From the NCBI GenBank assembly GCA_028343855.1, contig JAOLZN010000003.1, forward strand, positions 1 to 64,000: a stretch of DNA of 64,000 nucleotides. The letters run 5' to 3'. The notes beneath the pieces are model-generated. The model searched no databases and was not told the DNA's origin. It saw only the letters and a program-made list of their open reading frames with translations. This document shows positions 1 through 9,465 of the stretch, piece by piece. The stretch comes from Candidatus Nitrosopumilus sp. (GTDB taxonomy: Archaea > Thermoproteota > Nitrososphaeria > Nitrososphaerales > Nitrosopumilaceae). Made by a program: the position numbers and the translations under genes. How positions within the stretch are numbered: the first letter of the stretch is position 1; the number at the start of each line of letters is the position of its first letter.

Positions 1-1317
1 TTCAGTTTCTCGTTTGATATAATTTAGTCTTGAAACATCTCTATCAAAAAACAAATCAATTATCCAATCTAAAAGTACACGTGTTTTTTTATCAAACGTC
101 GGTACTTTTGACAAATACACATTTCTCCAAATCAACCAAGCCAAAAATCCCGATATATTCATACCAAGAATTGTTGCAATACCAGTTCTTTTTCCAATTA
201 TTGCTAATTGACCTTTTGATTGGTAAACAAATTTTTCTTTTTCAGAATTCTTGATTATAGAAATTAAATTTTTAGCAGCTAACTTTGCTTGTGCTTCTGC
301 TATTTGTGCAGTTGGAGGTAATGGTCTATTAGTTATCGGATCTACAAATAAAGCACAATCTCCAATTGCAAATACTCCTGGAAATTCTTTAACTTCAAGA
401 AATCTATTGACTACAATTTTTCCTTTATCTGTTTTAAACATGGATCTTTTAATTGTGCTAACTGAAGTAATTCCTGCAGTCCAAATCAACGTTTTTGTAA
501 TTATGGAACTAACTTCAGATTGATCTATAGAGTCCTTTGGTGTTTCATCTAATGTTTTAATCATTACTTCATTTCCATTAAAACTAGTTACTGCTTTTTT
601 TAATTGAATATCCATTCCTCTTTTCATTAATTCATCTTTTGCAAAATTTGCTAATTTTTTATTTGCTCCACCCAAAATTTCTCCCATTGCTTCTAACACA
701 ATTACTTTAACATCCTCTTTTTGGATTGTTGGATAATGTTTTGTTGCATCAAAAAGTAAATCTAATAATTCTCCAGCAGTTTCAATTCCAGCGTAACCCC
801 CACCAACTACTACAAAATTTAACATACCTTTTCTTAAGATTGGATCTGTCTCATTTTCTGCTTGTTCAAGCATATCAATAACTCTATTTCGTAATAATAT
901 TGCATCATTGAGTGTCTTCATTGTGTAGGCATTTTTTTCAACATCAGCCATACCAAAAAAATTTGTTTCACTACCAAGTGCAACTACTAGAAAATCATAA
1001 TTAATTGAAATACTTCTTTTATCTCTAGTTCCCCAAAGTGTAATTAATTTTCCATGTGGATCAATATTTTTAATTCTTCCTTCATAAAATTTTGTTTTTT
1101 TACAAATTGTTCGAATTGGAAATACTATGTGCCTAGTTTCAATCATTCCTGAGGCTACTTGTGGCAGCATTGGTGTAAATAATAAAAAATTATCTTCACC
1201 TACCATGGTTAATTCAATTTCAGAATTATTACCAAATTCTTTTTCTAATTTTTTTGCACATTCTACTGCAGCAAACCCACTTCCTAAAATTACAATTCTC
1301 TTCTTATTTTTTGCCAC
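1..1317 (-). CDS. Type II NADH dehydrogenase (FAD pyridine nucleotide-disulfide oxidoreductase), 3' end cut by window
   Basis: I read this frame from the minus strand; it stays open for 439 codons to the window edge, so the C-terminus is missing. A GTG start at 1317-1315 is followed by an FAD-binding dinucleotide fold (GSGFAA, residues 12-17). A second glycine-rich fold (VVGGGYAGIE) for NADH lies mid-protein and an FAIGDCA-type FAD motif in the last third. The segment before the break resembles the membrane-associating C-terminal helix of NDH-2. The family transfers electrons from NADH to quinone without pumping protons. An ATG at 1321 is out of frame and stops at once. A related sulfide:quinone or ferredoxin reductase is less likely. 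Confidence 0.85.
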   Translation of the reverse strand, partial: MAKNKKRIVILGSGFAAVECAKKLEKEFGNNSEIELTMVGEDNFLLFTPMLPQVASGMIETRHIVFPIRTICKKTKFYEGRIKNIDPHGKLITLWGTRDKRSISINYDFLVVALGSETNFFGMADVEKNAYTMKTLNDAILLRNRVIDMLEQAENETDPILRKGMLNFVVVGGGYAGIETAGELLDLLFDATKHYPTIQKEDVKVIVLEAMGEILGGANKKLANFAKDELMKRGMDIQLKKAVTSFNGNEVMIKTLDETPKDSIDQSEVSSIITKTLIWTAGITSVSTIKRSMFKTDKGKIVVNRFLEVKEFPGVFAIGDCALFVDPITNRPLPPTAQIAEAQAKLAAKNLISIIKNSEKEKFVYQSKGQLAIIGKRTGIATILGMNISGFLAWLIWRNVYLSKVPTFDKKTRVLLDWIIDLFFDRDVSRLNYIKRETE

Positions 1318-1383
1318 TCATTAATTTCTGTATATTGAATAATTAAAGGGTGTTAATACAATATTAGAAAATGGCACTAGTTG

Positions 1384-2046
1384 TTATTTTCTCATAATAT
1401 CTGAATGTAAAATATCATATGCTCTTGATGAGTCCCTTTCATTCAGAATTATTGTAATGTTATCTTGACTGAAAAATGCGTTAACTAATTCTACACCATT
1501 TGCATGTAATACTTCTGCAACATATGACACTACATCAGATTGATTTTGTGAACTAGGAATTGATATTCTAATTTTTGCAAGACCTGTACTAAACATATCT
1601 TCTCTTTCTGAAACACTATTGAAAATTTGTCTAATGTCATCCATATCTTCTGTAAGGAATCTAAATGAATCAGATAATCTAAAAAATTCATAATTATTTG
1701 TTACCTTAGAAAATTTATCCAAAATTGACATTGGATCCATTTCATTTGAATCCTTTACAGAAAATTTAACATCCATTATTCCATCTGTTAAAGCTAATCT
1801 GGCATTTTTCAAAACTGATTCTTCCTTCATCTCTTCTTTAATTTCAAATGAATCAGCATATCTTTTGATTGCAACAACTATTGTATTGAGATTAACAGAA
1901 TTTCCTAGAATTTTTTCTATTTGCGGTTGGATTTTTACTGCTAATGCAGTATAATTAATCAAATCCATTTTCATACAATCATAAATCGATCTATTCCTTG
2001 TAATGACTTCTCGAACTACTTCAGGAACAGACACTACAGATCTCAT
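1384..2046 (-). CDS. ACT-domain protein, possible amino-acid-responsive regulator
   Basis: The protein has 220 residues. The last ~70 (about 150-218) follow the beta-alpha-beta-beta-alpha-beta pattern of aspartate-kinase ACT domains: hydrophobic strand, helix ending near HANGVELVNAF, strand ITIILNE, then a helix with DSSRAYDIL. The first ~65 residues are helical and basic and could be a helix-turn-helix. There is no kinase or dehydrogenase domain, so this is probably a stand-alone ligand-sensing regulator; the ligand cannot be told from sequence. It is divergent from hsp20, with about 100 bp of AT-rich promoter DNA between them. Confidence 0.6.
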   Translation of the reverse strand: MRSVVSVPEVVREVITRNRSIYDCMKMDLINYTALAVKIQPQIEKILGNSVNLNTIVVAIKRYADSFEIKEEMKEESVLKNARLALTDGIMDVKFSVKDSNEMDPMSILDKFSKVTNNYEFFRLSDSFRFLTEDMDDIRQIFNSVSEREDMFSTGLAKIRISIPSSQNQSDVVSYVAEVLHANGVELVNAFFSQDNITIILNERDSSRAYDILHSDIMRK

Positions 2047-2110
2047 TAAAATATTATAATATGTCAGTTATAATAGGATTATGTAATAAAATTGATATAA
2101 TTTCAATATA

Positions 2111-2136
2111 TTTATATAATGTAATACATATTACAT
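2111..2136 (+). promoter_or_regulatory. hsp20 promoter with an inverted repeat beside the TATA box
   Basis: A TATA-like element (TTTATATA, 2111-2118) is followed at once by a near-perfect inverted repeat, ATGTAATA-c-ATATTACAT (2119-2136). The expected start of transcription is about 2140, just ahead of the hsp20 ATG at 2150, so the mRNA has almost no leader. An inverted repeat between TATA and the transcription start is where archaeal repressors usually bind. The regulator is not identified here. Confidence 0.5.
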
Positions 2137-2149
2137 TATGTAGATAAAT

Positions 2150-2644
2150 ATGACAAGTTTCTTTGATACCGAAATTGATAGAATCTTCAAAAAAATGTCA
2201 AATTCATTTTTTGATGTAAATGATACCTTTGAAGAATTCAATGGTAATTCCAATTCTGACCCAATTTTTTATGGTTATACAATGACCATTGGTTCAGATG
2301 GAAAACCTTCTGTGCAAGAATTTGGAAACGTCAAACCAGATCGTCCCCTAGTTTCTGATGCCAGAGAAGCAATTGTAGATACAATTGTAGATGAAAAAGA
2401 GAAAGTAGTAAAACTCATAGCTGAAATGCCAGGAGTTGAAAAAACTGATGTCAAAATTTTAGTTGACAAAAATGTTGTAAATATAAGTGCAAAACATGGT
2501 GAAAAAAAATACCATTGTAAAGTCCCACTACAGCATAAAGTCAATGAAAATTCAGCAAAGGCTACTTACAAAAATGGAATCTTGCAATTGGTTTTCAAAC
2601 TAGTTGTTGAAAAACAAACTGGTAAAATAGTGGAGGTTGAATAA
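2150..2644 (+). CDS. hsp20: Small heat shock protein, Hsp20/alpha-crystallin family
   Basis: The 164-residue protein has a polar, asparagine-rich N-terminal arm (about 1-70) and then a beta-rich alpha-crystallin domain (about 77-164). Typical signs are the strand KVVKLIAEMPGVEKTDVKI, the strand VVNISAKHGEKKY and the late segment YKNGILQLVF, close to the family's A-x-x-x-n-G-v-L signature. Such proteins are oligomeric ATP-independent holdases. The gene ends 29 bp before cdc48 on the same strand, so the two may be co-transcribed as a proteostasis unit. The only strong promoter seen is upstream of hsp20. Confidence 0.9.
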   Translation: MTSFFDTEIDRIFKKMSNSFFDVNDTFEEFNGNSNSDPIFYGYTMTIGSDGKPSVQEFGNVKPDRPLVSDAREAIVDTIVDEKEKVVKLIAEMPGVEKTDVKILVDKNVVNISAKHGEKKYHCKVPLQHKVNENSAKATYKNGILQLVFKLVVEKQTGKIVEVE

Positions 2645-2673
2645 CCCCCCCTTCATTTTTTTAGTGATATATT

Positions 2674-4815
2674 ATGAATAAAATAATTTTAAAAATTAAT
2701 GAAATTCCACAACAACATGTTGGTAAAGGTAGAGCAATTATTGATCCAAAAATAATTGAAGAACAAAATTGGAATGTTGGTCAAATATTAGAACTAACTT
2801 ATAACAAAAAAACATATGTTAAACTTTGGCCAGCATCACCTCAAGAATATGGTGCAGGAATAATCAAAATTGATGGTATAACTAGACAAAATATTGGTGC
2901 AGGAATAGATGATAAAATATCTTTAAAATCAGTTGAAGCTTTGAATGCTGAACAAATTACCTTATCTCCAACTGAAAAAATTACAACAGATGGATTACAG
3001 GAATATATGATATACAATTATCTTAATCATGTATTTTCTAATGGAGATTCAATATCTCTCAATACACAAATGGGAAGTAAAGTTCAATTTGTTATAACAA
3101 ATACAAAACCATCTAAACCAGTAATTGTTACTGAAAATACTATATTCAAACTTGGTTCATTAACTAAAACTGTCAATTCATCTGTTCCAAGAATTACATA
3201 TGATGAATTGGGAGGTCTAAAAAATGAAGTACAAAAAATTCGTGAAATGGTTGAATTACCAATGCGTCATCCTGAATTATTTGATAAAATAGGCGTGGAA
3301 GCTCCAAAAGGTGTTTTACTTTATGGTCCACCAGGAACTGGCAAGACCTTACTTGCAAAAGCAGTAGCTGGAGAAACAAATGCTCATTTCATCTCATTAA
3401 GTGGTCCTGAAATCATGGGTAAACATTACGGTGAAAGTGAAGAAAGAATTAGAGAAATTTTTGCACAAGCTGAAGAAAATTCTCCTAGTATCATATTCAT
3501 TGATGAAATAGATTCTATTGCGGCTAAAAGAGACGAAGTATCAGGAGAACTTGAGAAAAGAATAGTTTCTCAATTATTAACACTCATGGATGGTATGAAA
3601 TCTAGAGGTAAAGTGGTTGTTATAGCAGCAACAAACAGACCAGATTCTATTGATCCTGCACTTAGAAGACCTGGAAGATTTGACAGAGAAATTGAAATTG
3701 GAATTCCTGATAATGAAGGAAGATTTGATATTCTTTCAATTCACACACGTGGAATGCCAATTAATGAAAAAGTAAATCTTAAAGAAATTTCAAAAACAAC
3801 TCATGGATTTGTAGGAGCTGATTTAGAAGTTTTATCAAAAGAAGCAGCAATGAGATCATTACGTAGAATACTTCCAGAAATTGATCTTGATGAAGATAAA
3901 ATCTCTTCTGAAATTCTTCAAAAAATTGAAATCACAAGTGATGATTTTAGAGAAGCACTTAAAGAAGTGAGACCAAGTGCATTACGGGAAGTTCAAGTAC
4001 AAATTCCTGATGTGAATTGGGATGATGTTGGAGGTCTTGAAGAATTAAAAGATGAACTACGTGAAGCAGTTGAATGGCCTATAAAACATAAAGAAGCATA
4101 TGATTATGTTGATGTAGAATCCCCAAAGGGTATTTTATTACACGGTCCACCAGGAACTGGTAAGACTTTGATTGCAAAAGCACTTGCAAAAATGACAGAA
4201 TCAAATTTCATTAGTATCAAAGGACCTGAATTACTATCAAAATGGGTTGGTGAATCTGAAAAAGGAGTTAGAGAAATTTTTAGAAAGGCACGACAAGCAG
4301 CACCATGTATAATATTTTTAGATGAAGTTGATTCACTTGTTCCTAGACGAGGAAATGGAAATTCTGATTCACATGTAACAGAAAACACTGTTTCACAAAT
4401 TTTAACTGAAATTGATGGATTAGAAGAATTACATAATGTGTTAATTATTGGAGCAACAAATCGATTAGATATTGTTGATGAAGCACTTTTACGACCAGGA
4501 AGATTTGACAGAATAATTGAAGTTGGAAATCCTGACTCCAAAGGAAGAAATCATATTTTACAAATTCATACAAAAAAGAAACCACTTGGAACTGATGTTA
4601 ATATAAAAAAATTAGTTGAATTAACAGATGGATTTAGTGGTGCAGAAATTGCTGCAATTACTAATAGAGCTGCTCTTGTTGCTTTGAAAAGGTATGTTAC
4701 TGGAAAATCTCAAAATATTAAAGAAATTAAAATTTCACAACAAGATTTGATTGATGCTGTAGGTAAAATTAAGCCTCAAAAAAAGGAAGCACCTATACCT
4801 CAAGCGATAAAATAG
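2674..4815 (+). CDS. cdc48: Cdc48/p97-type double AAA+ ATPase
   Basis: This 713-residue protein has the archaeal Cdc48 (VAT) layout. The N-terminal substrate/cofactor domain (about 1-165) holds a double-psi barrel. D1 has Walker A GPPGTGKT at 218-225, Walker B IIFIDEID at 273-280 and an arginine-finger region (RRPGRFDRE) near 331. D2 has Walker A at 491-498, Walker B IIFLDEVD at 546-553 and a second RPGRFDR. Both ATPase sites look intact. The D2 pore loop keeps the aromatic residue (KWVG). The protein unfolds substrates for the proteasome and remodels complexes. No C-terminal HbYX proteasome-docking motif is present; the chain ends PQAIK. Confidence 0.97.
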   Translation: MNKIILKINEIPQQHVGKGRAIIDPKIIEEQNWNVGQILELTYNKKTYVKLWPASPQEYGAGIIKIDGITRQNIGAGIDDKISLKSVEALNAEQITLSPTEKITTDGLQEYMIYNYLNHVFSNGDSISLNTQMGSKVQFVITNTKPSKPVIVTENTIFKLGSLTKTVNSSVPRITYDELGGLKNEVQKIREMVELPMRHPELFDKIGVEAPKGVLLYGPPGTGKTLLAKAVAGETNAHFISLSGPEIMGKHYGESEERIREIFAQAEENSPSIIFIDEIDSIAAKRDEVSGELEKRIVSQLLTLMDGMKSRGKVVVIAATNRPDSIDPALRRPGRFDREIEIGIPDNEGRFDILSIHTRGMPINEKVNLKEISKTTHGFVGADLEVLSKEAAMRSLRRILPEIDLDEDKISSEILQKIEITSDDFREALKEVRPSALREVQVQIPDVNWDDVGGLEELKDELREAVEWPIKHKEAYDYVDVESPKGILLHGPPGTGKTLIAKALAKMTESNFISIKGPELLSKWVGESEKGVREIFRKARQAAPCIIFLDEVDSLVPRRGNGNSDSHVTENTVSQILTEIDGLEELHNVLIIGATNRLDIVDEALLRPGRFDRIIEVGNPDSKGRNHILQIHTKKKPLGTDVNIKKLVELTDGFSGAEIAAITNRAALVALKRYVTGKSQNIKEIKISQQDLIDAVGKIKPQKKEAPIPQAIK

Positions 4816-4844
4816 TCTAAATACTGAGATAATGAGATAAGATT

Positions 4845-5063
4845 ATGAAACTTTACCTTGATTTTGAGCCATGCAAAGAATGTAAAGAAATGATGGCTGA
4901 ACTAAGTAGCCCTGAAATGCTATTTGCTGATGAAAAAACACGTTCAGATGAATCTGCAAAATTTCTTAGGCATTTGACATATAATCACAATGAAGTTGTT
5001 CAAGCTGTAATGGAAGATCTTCCAAAACAGAAAAAAGATCAAGAACCTGATTTTTACCAATAA
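4845..5063 (+). CDS. Small conserved-looking hypothetical protein with a CxxC motif
   Basis: The 72-residue protein starts MKLYLDFEPCKECKEM. A single CxxC pair at residues 10-13 could bind metal as a dimer or act in redox chemistry. The rest is acidic and helical, with one His-rich stretch (LRHLTYNHNE). The ATG lies about 29 bp after cdc48, suggesting read-through from the cdc48 unit. I do not recognise a family. Confidence 0.6.
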   Translation: MKLYLDFEPCKECKEMMAELSSPEMLFADEKTRSDESAKFLRHLTYNHNEVVQAVMEDLPKQKKDQEPDFYQ

Positions 5064-5068
5064 TTTAA

Positions 5069-5260
5069 TTATTTTTTGATTGACTCTAAAGAATGTCCAC
5101 GATTTGTAATCATTTGTGTTACTGCTTCAATAGTGTAATCTAATCCATGTTCTTCTTCAAAATGATTTCTTAATTTTTCAATTAAACCTATAGTTAATTC
5201 TTCATTTAATACTAAATCACATTCATAACCATAATCATTACATCTTAATTTAATTGTCAT
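5069..5260 (-). CDS. DUF1059-type small metal-binding protein
   Basis: The 63-residue protein follows the DUF1059 pattern: a cysteine pair on an N-terminal beta-hairpin (C7 and C14, RCNDYGYEC), an acidic helix, then a histidine in the EEEHGLDY segment. The role of the family is unknown. It runs convergent to the preceding small gene, with 5 bp between stop codons. The TATA box on its own strand (5281-5290) centres about 26 bp before the ATG, so the mRNA is probably leaderless. Confidence 0.65.
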   Translation of the reverse strand: MTIKLRCNDYGYECDLVLNEELTIGLIEKLRNHFEEEHGLDYTIEAVTQMITNRGHSLESIKK

Positions 5261-5280
5261 AATCTTTGAACACTTTCAAA

Positions 5281-5309
5281 CCTATAAAAACTGTAATGTA
5301 TTGTAATAC
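5281..5309 (-). promoter_or_regulatory. Promoter of the DUF1059 gene with an adjoining palindrome
   Basis: Read on the minus strand, TTTTTATAGG (5281-5290) is a TATA box about 26 bp from the ATG at 5260, the spacing of a leaderless archaeal transcript. Just upstream, GTATT-gt-AATAC (5298-5309) is a perfect inverted repeat built from the same GTAAT/ATTAC half-site words as the repeat at the hsp20 promoter. Whether one regulator binds both is a guess. Confidence 0.4.
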
Positions 5310-5400
5310 TAGTAAATATTCTAAAAAATATAATATAATTATTACAATTTTAATTAAAAGTAAATCCTTAATGACTAGAAAAATTCATAATTAATTGTAA

Positions 5401-5631
5401 ATGGTCTACTCATATCAAGTAATAAAATTTCAAACAATTTCATTTGTAAATGGGGTTCATTGGTCTCAATCTGTAGGCGATAAAGGTATTTTATACAAAT
5501 CACTAAAGGATCCCTATTCAAAACTTATTGTTCAATCACTAAATGGTTCAAAAAAATTATTCCATATTCCAAAAGATAGAACAGTTGTTGTAAATAATGA
5601 CACTATACATTTTCTTGGTGAACCAGCATAA
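5401..5631 (+). CDS. Hypothetical protein, 76 aa, mostly beta
   Basis: The protein begins MVYSYQVIKFQTISFVNG. It alternates short hydrophobic strands and turns and has no cysteines, signal peptide or membrane span. The 140 bp upstream is very AT-rich and holds several TATA-like words. I do not recognise a family. Amino acid composition matches the neighbouring genes. Confidence 0.5.
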   Translation: MVYSYQVIKFQTISFVNGVHWSQSVGDKGILYKSLKDPYSKLIVQSLNGSKKLFHIPKDRTVVVNNDTIHFLGEPA

Positions 5632-5730
5632 ACATTATTTCTAACATTGATAAATATCAAATTGAATTTATATCAGTAATTTTGTGTTAATACATTGTTA
5701 GAATTAAATAAAAAAGTATTTGGTAATATT

Positions 5731-5994
5731 ATGACTCAAGAAATTATTGGTTCAGAACCATCAATTTCTCAAATTAAAGTAATTTTTGAGAAGGAACTTT
5801 CTATTTTAATTAAAAATTTAGAATCAATTTCAAAAGAAAGCTTAGATAATTTATTACAACAACAAAAAATTTGTGAAAAACATGTAAACACTAGACCTGG
5901 TGCAATGGCTTTGAATCAAAGTAAAATTGAGATGTTTAATGATTACAATAATAAGTATATTAACAAAATTAATGAAAAATTTACTAATTTTTAG
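5731..5994 (+). CDS. Hypothetical helical protein
   Basis: The frame is open from a TTG at 5695, but the ATG at 5731 (MTQEIIGSEPSISQIK) looks the better start because the extra residues look non-coding. The product of about 87 residues is helical and lysine/glutamate/asparagine-rich, suggesting a small coiled coil; there is no known motif. The stop overlaps the 3' end of the convergent antiporter gene by 11 bp. Confidence 0.5.
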   Translation: MTQEIIGSEPSISQIKVIFEKELSILIKNLESISKESLDNLLQQQKICEKHVNTRPGAMALNQSKIEMFNDYNNKYINKINEKFTNF

Positions 5995-7444
5995 AATCGT
6001 CTGATGGTTTCACAAAACCACCATCTAACTTTCCATGATATTCATCTACTTCCTCACTAATTGTTCCATCACCTAATGGATCATCTGATGGTTTCACAAA
6101 ACCACCACGAATTGAATCTGGTGGAGGAATCTTTTTTGATTTACCTAATCCTATAGTTGTAATAATTACTGATGATAAAATTATGAAAAATATCATTTGT
6201 GGATAAGCCTCTGCATTTGGCAATCCCATTGTAATTGGATAAGTTGCAAGTACAGCAGCAGCTAATCCCCTTGGAATCATTGAATTTGTTACTGATTTAT
6301 CTAATTTAGAAAATCTTTTTGTTAATACAGCTTTTACAACACCTGCTCTACCGATATACACTGCAATTGTAATTACAATTCCAAATATCATATATTCAAT
6401 TTGTCCAAATGTAGCCATTAATCCAACAAATACGAAGAAAAATGATCTTACCAAAAATGTTAATTGATTGTGTGTTGGATCATCCATTTCAATCCTTGGA
6501 ACTTTAAATCTAAGAATTCTTGAGAGATGTCTTTTGTTACCAATCATTAAACCAAACACTAGTGCAGTTAATGCTCCTGATTCTCCAAATGAATTTGCCA
6601 AGAAAAATAGAACAAATAATATTGATAATGTCAACATGTAGGCGTGTTGTGCATTTCCAAATTTAGTTGAAATATACATCCAAGGTATGCCAACACCAAA
6701 TCCTAGAACTAAACCAACAACAATTGCTCTACCAATTGTTTCTTGTAATGTTTGTAAGTCAAAATGTCCTGCAAGTACAGCTTCAAATAAAATAAATGCA
6801 ATAATTGTAGCTAGAATATCTGTTACCGCTGATTCAAAACTTAGAATTGATTTAGTTTTTTCTGAAATTCTAATATTTCTTACTAATCCAAAAACAATTG
6901 CCGAACTACTACCTCCAACAATTGAACCCAACAAAATACTTTCTAACCATGTCCATTCTAGTACATAATGAGTGGCAACTGAAATTATTATTACTGATAA
7001 AATAAAACCAACAATTGCCAATGTAACTGAATAATGTGCAGTTTTTACAACATGTTTAATATCTAAATTTAATCCTCCATCAAACATAATAATTATCAAT
7101 GCAAGAGCTGCAAAATATGGTACAACTTGAATTACAGCTTCAGCTTGAATAATTCCAAACACAGGTCCTATAATGACTCCTAGAATCATTAAAAATGCTA
7201 CATCTGGAATTCCAGTTTTTTTAAAAAATGCTTCACCAGCAACTCCAAGAAATATTACAACACCTGCAGCTAGTAATATTATAGGTGCAGTTGCAATTGG
7301 TTCATTCTGTATAGATAATGAAGAAATTGAATTTTGTATTTCTGTTAATTTATTCAAAATTAATGTTAAATCAATTTCTGATAATGAAAAATCTTCAATT
7401 TGTGTAGTTATCAAGTTTAAAATTGAGAAAGTAATTGCATTCAT
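5984..7444 (-). CDS. Cation/proton antiporter (CPA family, NhaP-like)
   Basis: The 486-residue protein has about 12-13 membrane spans from residue 50 to 430. Family features include the early GVAGEAFFKKTGIPDVAFLMILGVIIGP segment, an acidic-residue span (IIIMFDGGLNLD) and the SAVTDILATIIAFILFEA span, whose TD motif supplies ion-binding residues. It would exchange Na+ or K+ for H+. The N-terminus carries an extra ~50-residue segment. The cytoplasmic tail holds a repeated GGFVKPSDD peptide encoded by a 27-bp repeat. Confidence 0.85.
   Translation of the reverse strand: MNAITFSILNLITTQIEDFSLSEIDLTLILNKLTEIQNSISSLSIQNEPIATAPIILLAAGVVIFLGVAGEAFFKKTGIPDVAFLMILGVIIGPVFGIIQAEAVIQVVPYFAALALIIIMFDGGLNLDIKHVVKTAHYSVTLAIVGFILSVIIISVATHYVLEWTWLESILLGSIVGGSSSAIVFGLVRNIRISEKTKSILSFESAVTDILATIIAFILFEAVLAGHFDLQTLQETIGRAIVVGLVLGFGVGIPWMYISTKFGNAQHAYMLTLSILFVLFFLANSFGESGALTALVFGLMIGNKRHLSRILRFKVPRIEMDDPTHNQLTFLVRSFFFVFVGLMATFGQIEYMIFGIVITIAVYIGRAGVVKAVLTKRFSKLDKSVTNSMIPRGLAAAVLATYPITMGLPNAEAYPQMIFFIILSSVIITTIGLGKSKKIPPPDSIRGGFVKPSDDPLGDGTISEEVDEYHGKLDGGFVKPSDDSKN
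5997..6107. repeat. 27-bp direct repeat in the antiporter C-terminal tail
   Basis: Bases 5997-6023 and 6081-6107 match at 26 of 27 positions, start 84 bp apart (a multiple of three), and encode the same peptide GGFVKPSDD on the minus strand. The near-identity of nucleotides, not just residues, points to a recent in-frame duplication. Confidence 0.85.
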
Positions 7445-7551
7445 TACTAATTGATTGAAATTCTATATGGTTAAAAAGTAAACTGAATTTTTCATGAGTA
7501 TGATAAATTTCTAGAAAAACATTAAATCTAATGTAACAATCATTTTTCTTA

Positions 7552-8094
7552 TTGAGTGCAACTGATTCATTACGTGAGGATCATAAACAAATTAGACGTT
7601 TAGATAAAGTCATCATTAAATGTTATACAGATCTTTATGCAGGTAAAAATATTCCAATTTCTGATTTAGAAAAAATTACAATAGTCATCGAAGAATTTTT
7701 TGATTCAATTCATTATTCACGAGAGGAGGACTCTTATTTTCCATGTGTTGCAAGTTACGATCATCTAAAACAAGAAATACGTGCATTACTAATTGAGCAT
7801 GAATTTTCAAGGAGAATTGCAATTCAGATTAAAAAACATGTTAAAAGATGGAAAAATGGTGAAGATGCACGCGAACCTGTTGCACGCTTCTTGAAAACCT
7901 ATTCAACATATCTAATGGATCACATGAAAAAAGAAGAAAATTTTTTTGATAAGGCAGAGGCTGAAATTATATCAAAAGAAGAAGAATTTGAAATGTATGA
8001 ACAATTCAAATCAGTTATGACAGTTACAAAAAAAATGGAAGATATGGTTAAAGAAATTGAGTATTTAGAAAATCAAGATTGGGCTAAAAATTAA
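7552..8094 (+). CDS. Hemerythrin-domain (HHE) protein
   Basis: The 180-residue protein is a four-helix bundle with the histidine/glutamate spacing of HHE cation-binding domains: H near 11 (REDHKQIRR), H/E near 55-60 (SIHYSREEDSYFP), H near 84 (LLIEHEFSRR) and H plus EE near 123-128 (DHMKKEENFF). These would hold a diiron site for oxygen, nitric oxide or iron sensing or handling. Translation starts at TTG (7552); no in-frame ATG occurs near. A helical tail of ~35 residues follows the bundle. Confidence 0.85.
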   Translation: MSATDSLREDHKQIRRLDKVIIKCYTDLYAGKNIPISDLEKITIVIEEFFDSIHYSREEDSYFPCVASYDHLKQEIRALLIEHEFSRRIAIQIKKHVKRWKNGEDAREPVARFLKTYSTYLMDHMKKEENFFDKAEAEIISKEEEFEMYEQFKSVMTVTKKMEDMVKEIEYLENQDWAKN

Positions 8095-8131
8095 CGTAAG
8101 CTCTTTATTGGTTATTCAAATATTTGTGTTC

Positions 8132-8647
8132 ATGAAACCTTTCATTCTTTGGATGACTGGTCTTCCTTGTTCAGGTAAGACTACCATTGTAAAAGATTTG
8201 CAGAAAGATATTCCAAACTTAGCAATGCTTGATGGTGATGAACTAAGAGAATGGTTCTCACCTAAAGATTTTTCAAAAGCAGGACGTGATGAGCATAACA
8301 AAAAAGTTGCTCATTTAGCTAAACTTTTGCTCAATCATGGTGTTCCAAGTATAGTATCTCTAGTTTCACCATATGTTGAAAATAGAGAAAATGCTAGAGA
8401 GATTATTGCTGCAGGTGATCAATTTGCAGAAGTGTATGTAAAGTGTTCATTAGCTAAATGTGAAGAAAGAGATGTCAAAGGCATGTATGCCAAGGCACGA
8501 AAAGGAGAGATTAAGGGATTTACAGGAATTGATGATCCTTATGAAGCTCCTGAAAAAGCAGATTTAGTAATTGATACTGAACATGAACCACTTTCAGATA
8601 GTGCAAATAAAGTAAAGGACTTTCTTAATGAAAGAAACCTACTCTAA
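8132..8647 (+). CDS. cysC: Adenylylsulfate (APS) kinase
   Basis: The product phosphorylates APS to PAPS. The P-loop GLPCSGKTT lies just after the ATG chosen here (8132, MKPFILWMTG); a TTG at 8108 would add eight residues before the first strand. Other family marks are LDGDELREWFS, the DEHNKKVAHLAKLL helix, the YVKCSLAKCEERD segment and the GFTGIDDPYEAP lid loop. At about 171 residues it is a stand-alone kinase, not fused to ATP sulfurylase. The stop overlaps the convergent CysQ-like gene by 9 bp. Confidence 0.92.
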   Translation: MKPFILWMTGLPCSGKTTIVKDLQKDIPNLAMLDGDELREWFSPKDFSKAGRDEHNKKVAHLAKLLLNHGVPSIVSLVSPYVENRENAREIIAAGDQFAEVYVKCSLAKCEERDVKGMYAKARKGEIKGFTGIDDPYEAPEKADLVIDTEHEPLSDSANKVKDFLNERNLL

Positions 8648-9454
8648 TTTTTTAAATTCTTGTAATATTTTATCATGAATTAATCCATTAGTAACTAGAA
8701 TACCATTTTCATGATGCACATTTTTGTTATTGTACGTTAATTCATTTCCTAACATATCTGTCATTTTTCCCCCAGCTTCTGAAATAATACAATGAGATGC
8801 AGCTGTATCCCATTCTTTCATTTTGTTTGTTGTAGTAATGTATGCTTCAGCTTCACCCGAACTAATTTTTCCAACTTTTAATGAACTACCTATACTTGAA
8901 AAATCTTCAATTCCAATTTTTTGAATGAAATCTTTTTCTTTATTAGATAAATGATGTCTTGATCCTACTGTTCTGCATTTAGGAAGTTCATTTATTTTAG
9001 TTACTGAAATTTTATCCCATTTGTCATTTGAATATCTAAACGCACCACAATTTTTTTGTGCTACAAATAGTGTTTTTTCCGTAGGCCATGCAATTACACC
9101 AAGAATTGGTTTTCTATTTTGTATTAGTGCAATCATGACAGTAAATTCTCCAGTTTTATCAATAAAATCTGAAGTTCCATCTAGTGGATCAACAATCCAT
9201 ATCATATCTTTTGATAATCTACTTTGATCATCAGTATCTTCTTCAGAAAGTATTGAATATTTTGTATCTGATAAAATTTTATTAATTATTTTATTGCTTT
9301 GCAAATCTGCATCTGTAACAGGCGAATCATCTTTTTTCGTAAATGTATTGTAATCTTTTTGATATATTTCTAAAATTATGTTACTTGCTTCTTGTGCAGC
9401 TTTTACTGCAATATCTAATTCAGGAATTTTATTAGAAATTGGTATATTGTTCAA
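8639..9454 (-). CDS. cysQ: 3'(2'),5'-bisphosphate nucleotidase / inositol monophosphatase family (CysQ-like)
   Basis: This 271-residue member of the lithium-sensitive phosphatases carries the metal motifs SEED, DPLDGTSDFI and WDTAASHCIISEAGG. Adjacency to the APS kinase gene supports a role in removing PAP, the by-product of PAPS-dependent sulfotransfer or reduction. The same fold also includes inositol monophosphatase and fructose-bisphosphatase, so the substrate rests on context. Confidence 0.85.
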   Translation of the reverse strand: MNNIPISNKIPELDIAVKAAQEASNIILEIYQKDYNTFTKKDDSPVTDADLQSNKIINKILSDTKYSILSEEDTDDQSRLSKDMIWIVDPLDGTSDFIDKTGEFTVMIALIQNRKPILGVIAWPTEKTLFVAQKNCGAFRYSNDKWDKISVTKINELPKCRTVGSRHHLSNKEKDFIQKIGIEDFSSIGSSLKVGKISSGEAEAYITTTNKMKEWDTAASHCIISEAGGKMTDMLGNELTYNNKNVHHENGILVTNGLIHDKILQEFKKLE

Positions 9455-9465
9455 TTGTGATTTCC

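Noticed and set aside
2643-2651. C-run after hsp20 as a regulatory site
   Set aside because: A short homopolymer after a stop codon with no partner sequence; may be chance.
4104-4541. Long antisense frame inside cdc48
   Set aside because: It is the mirror of a conserved AAA+ domain; codon pattern follows the sense gene.
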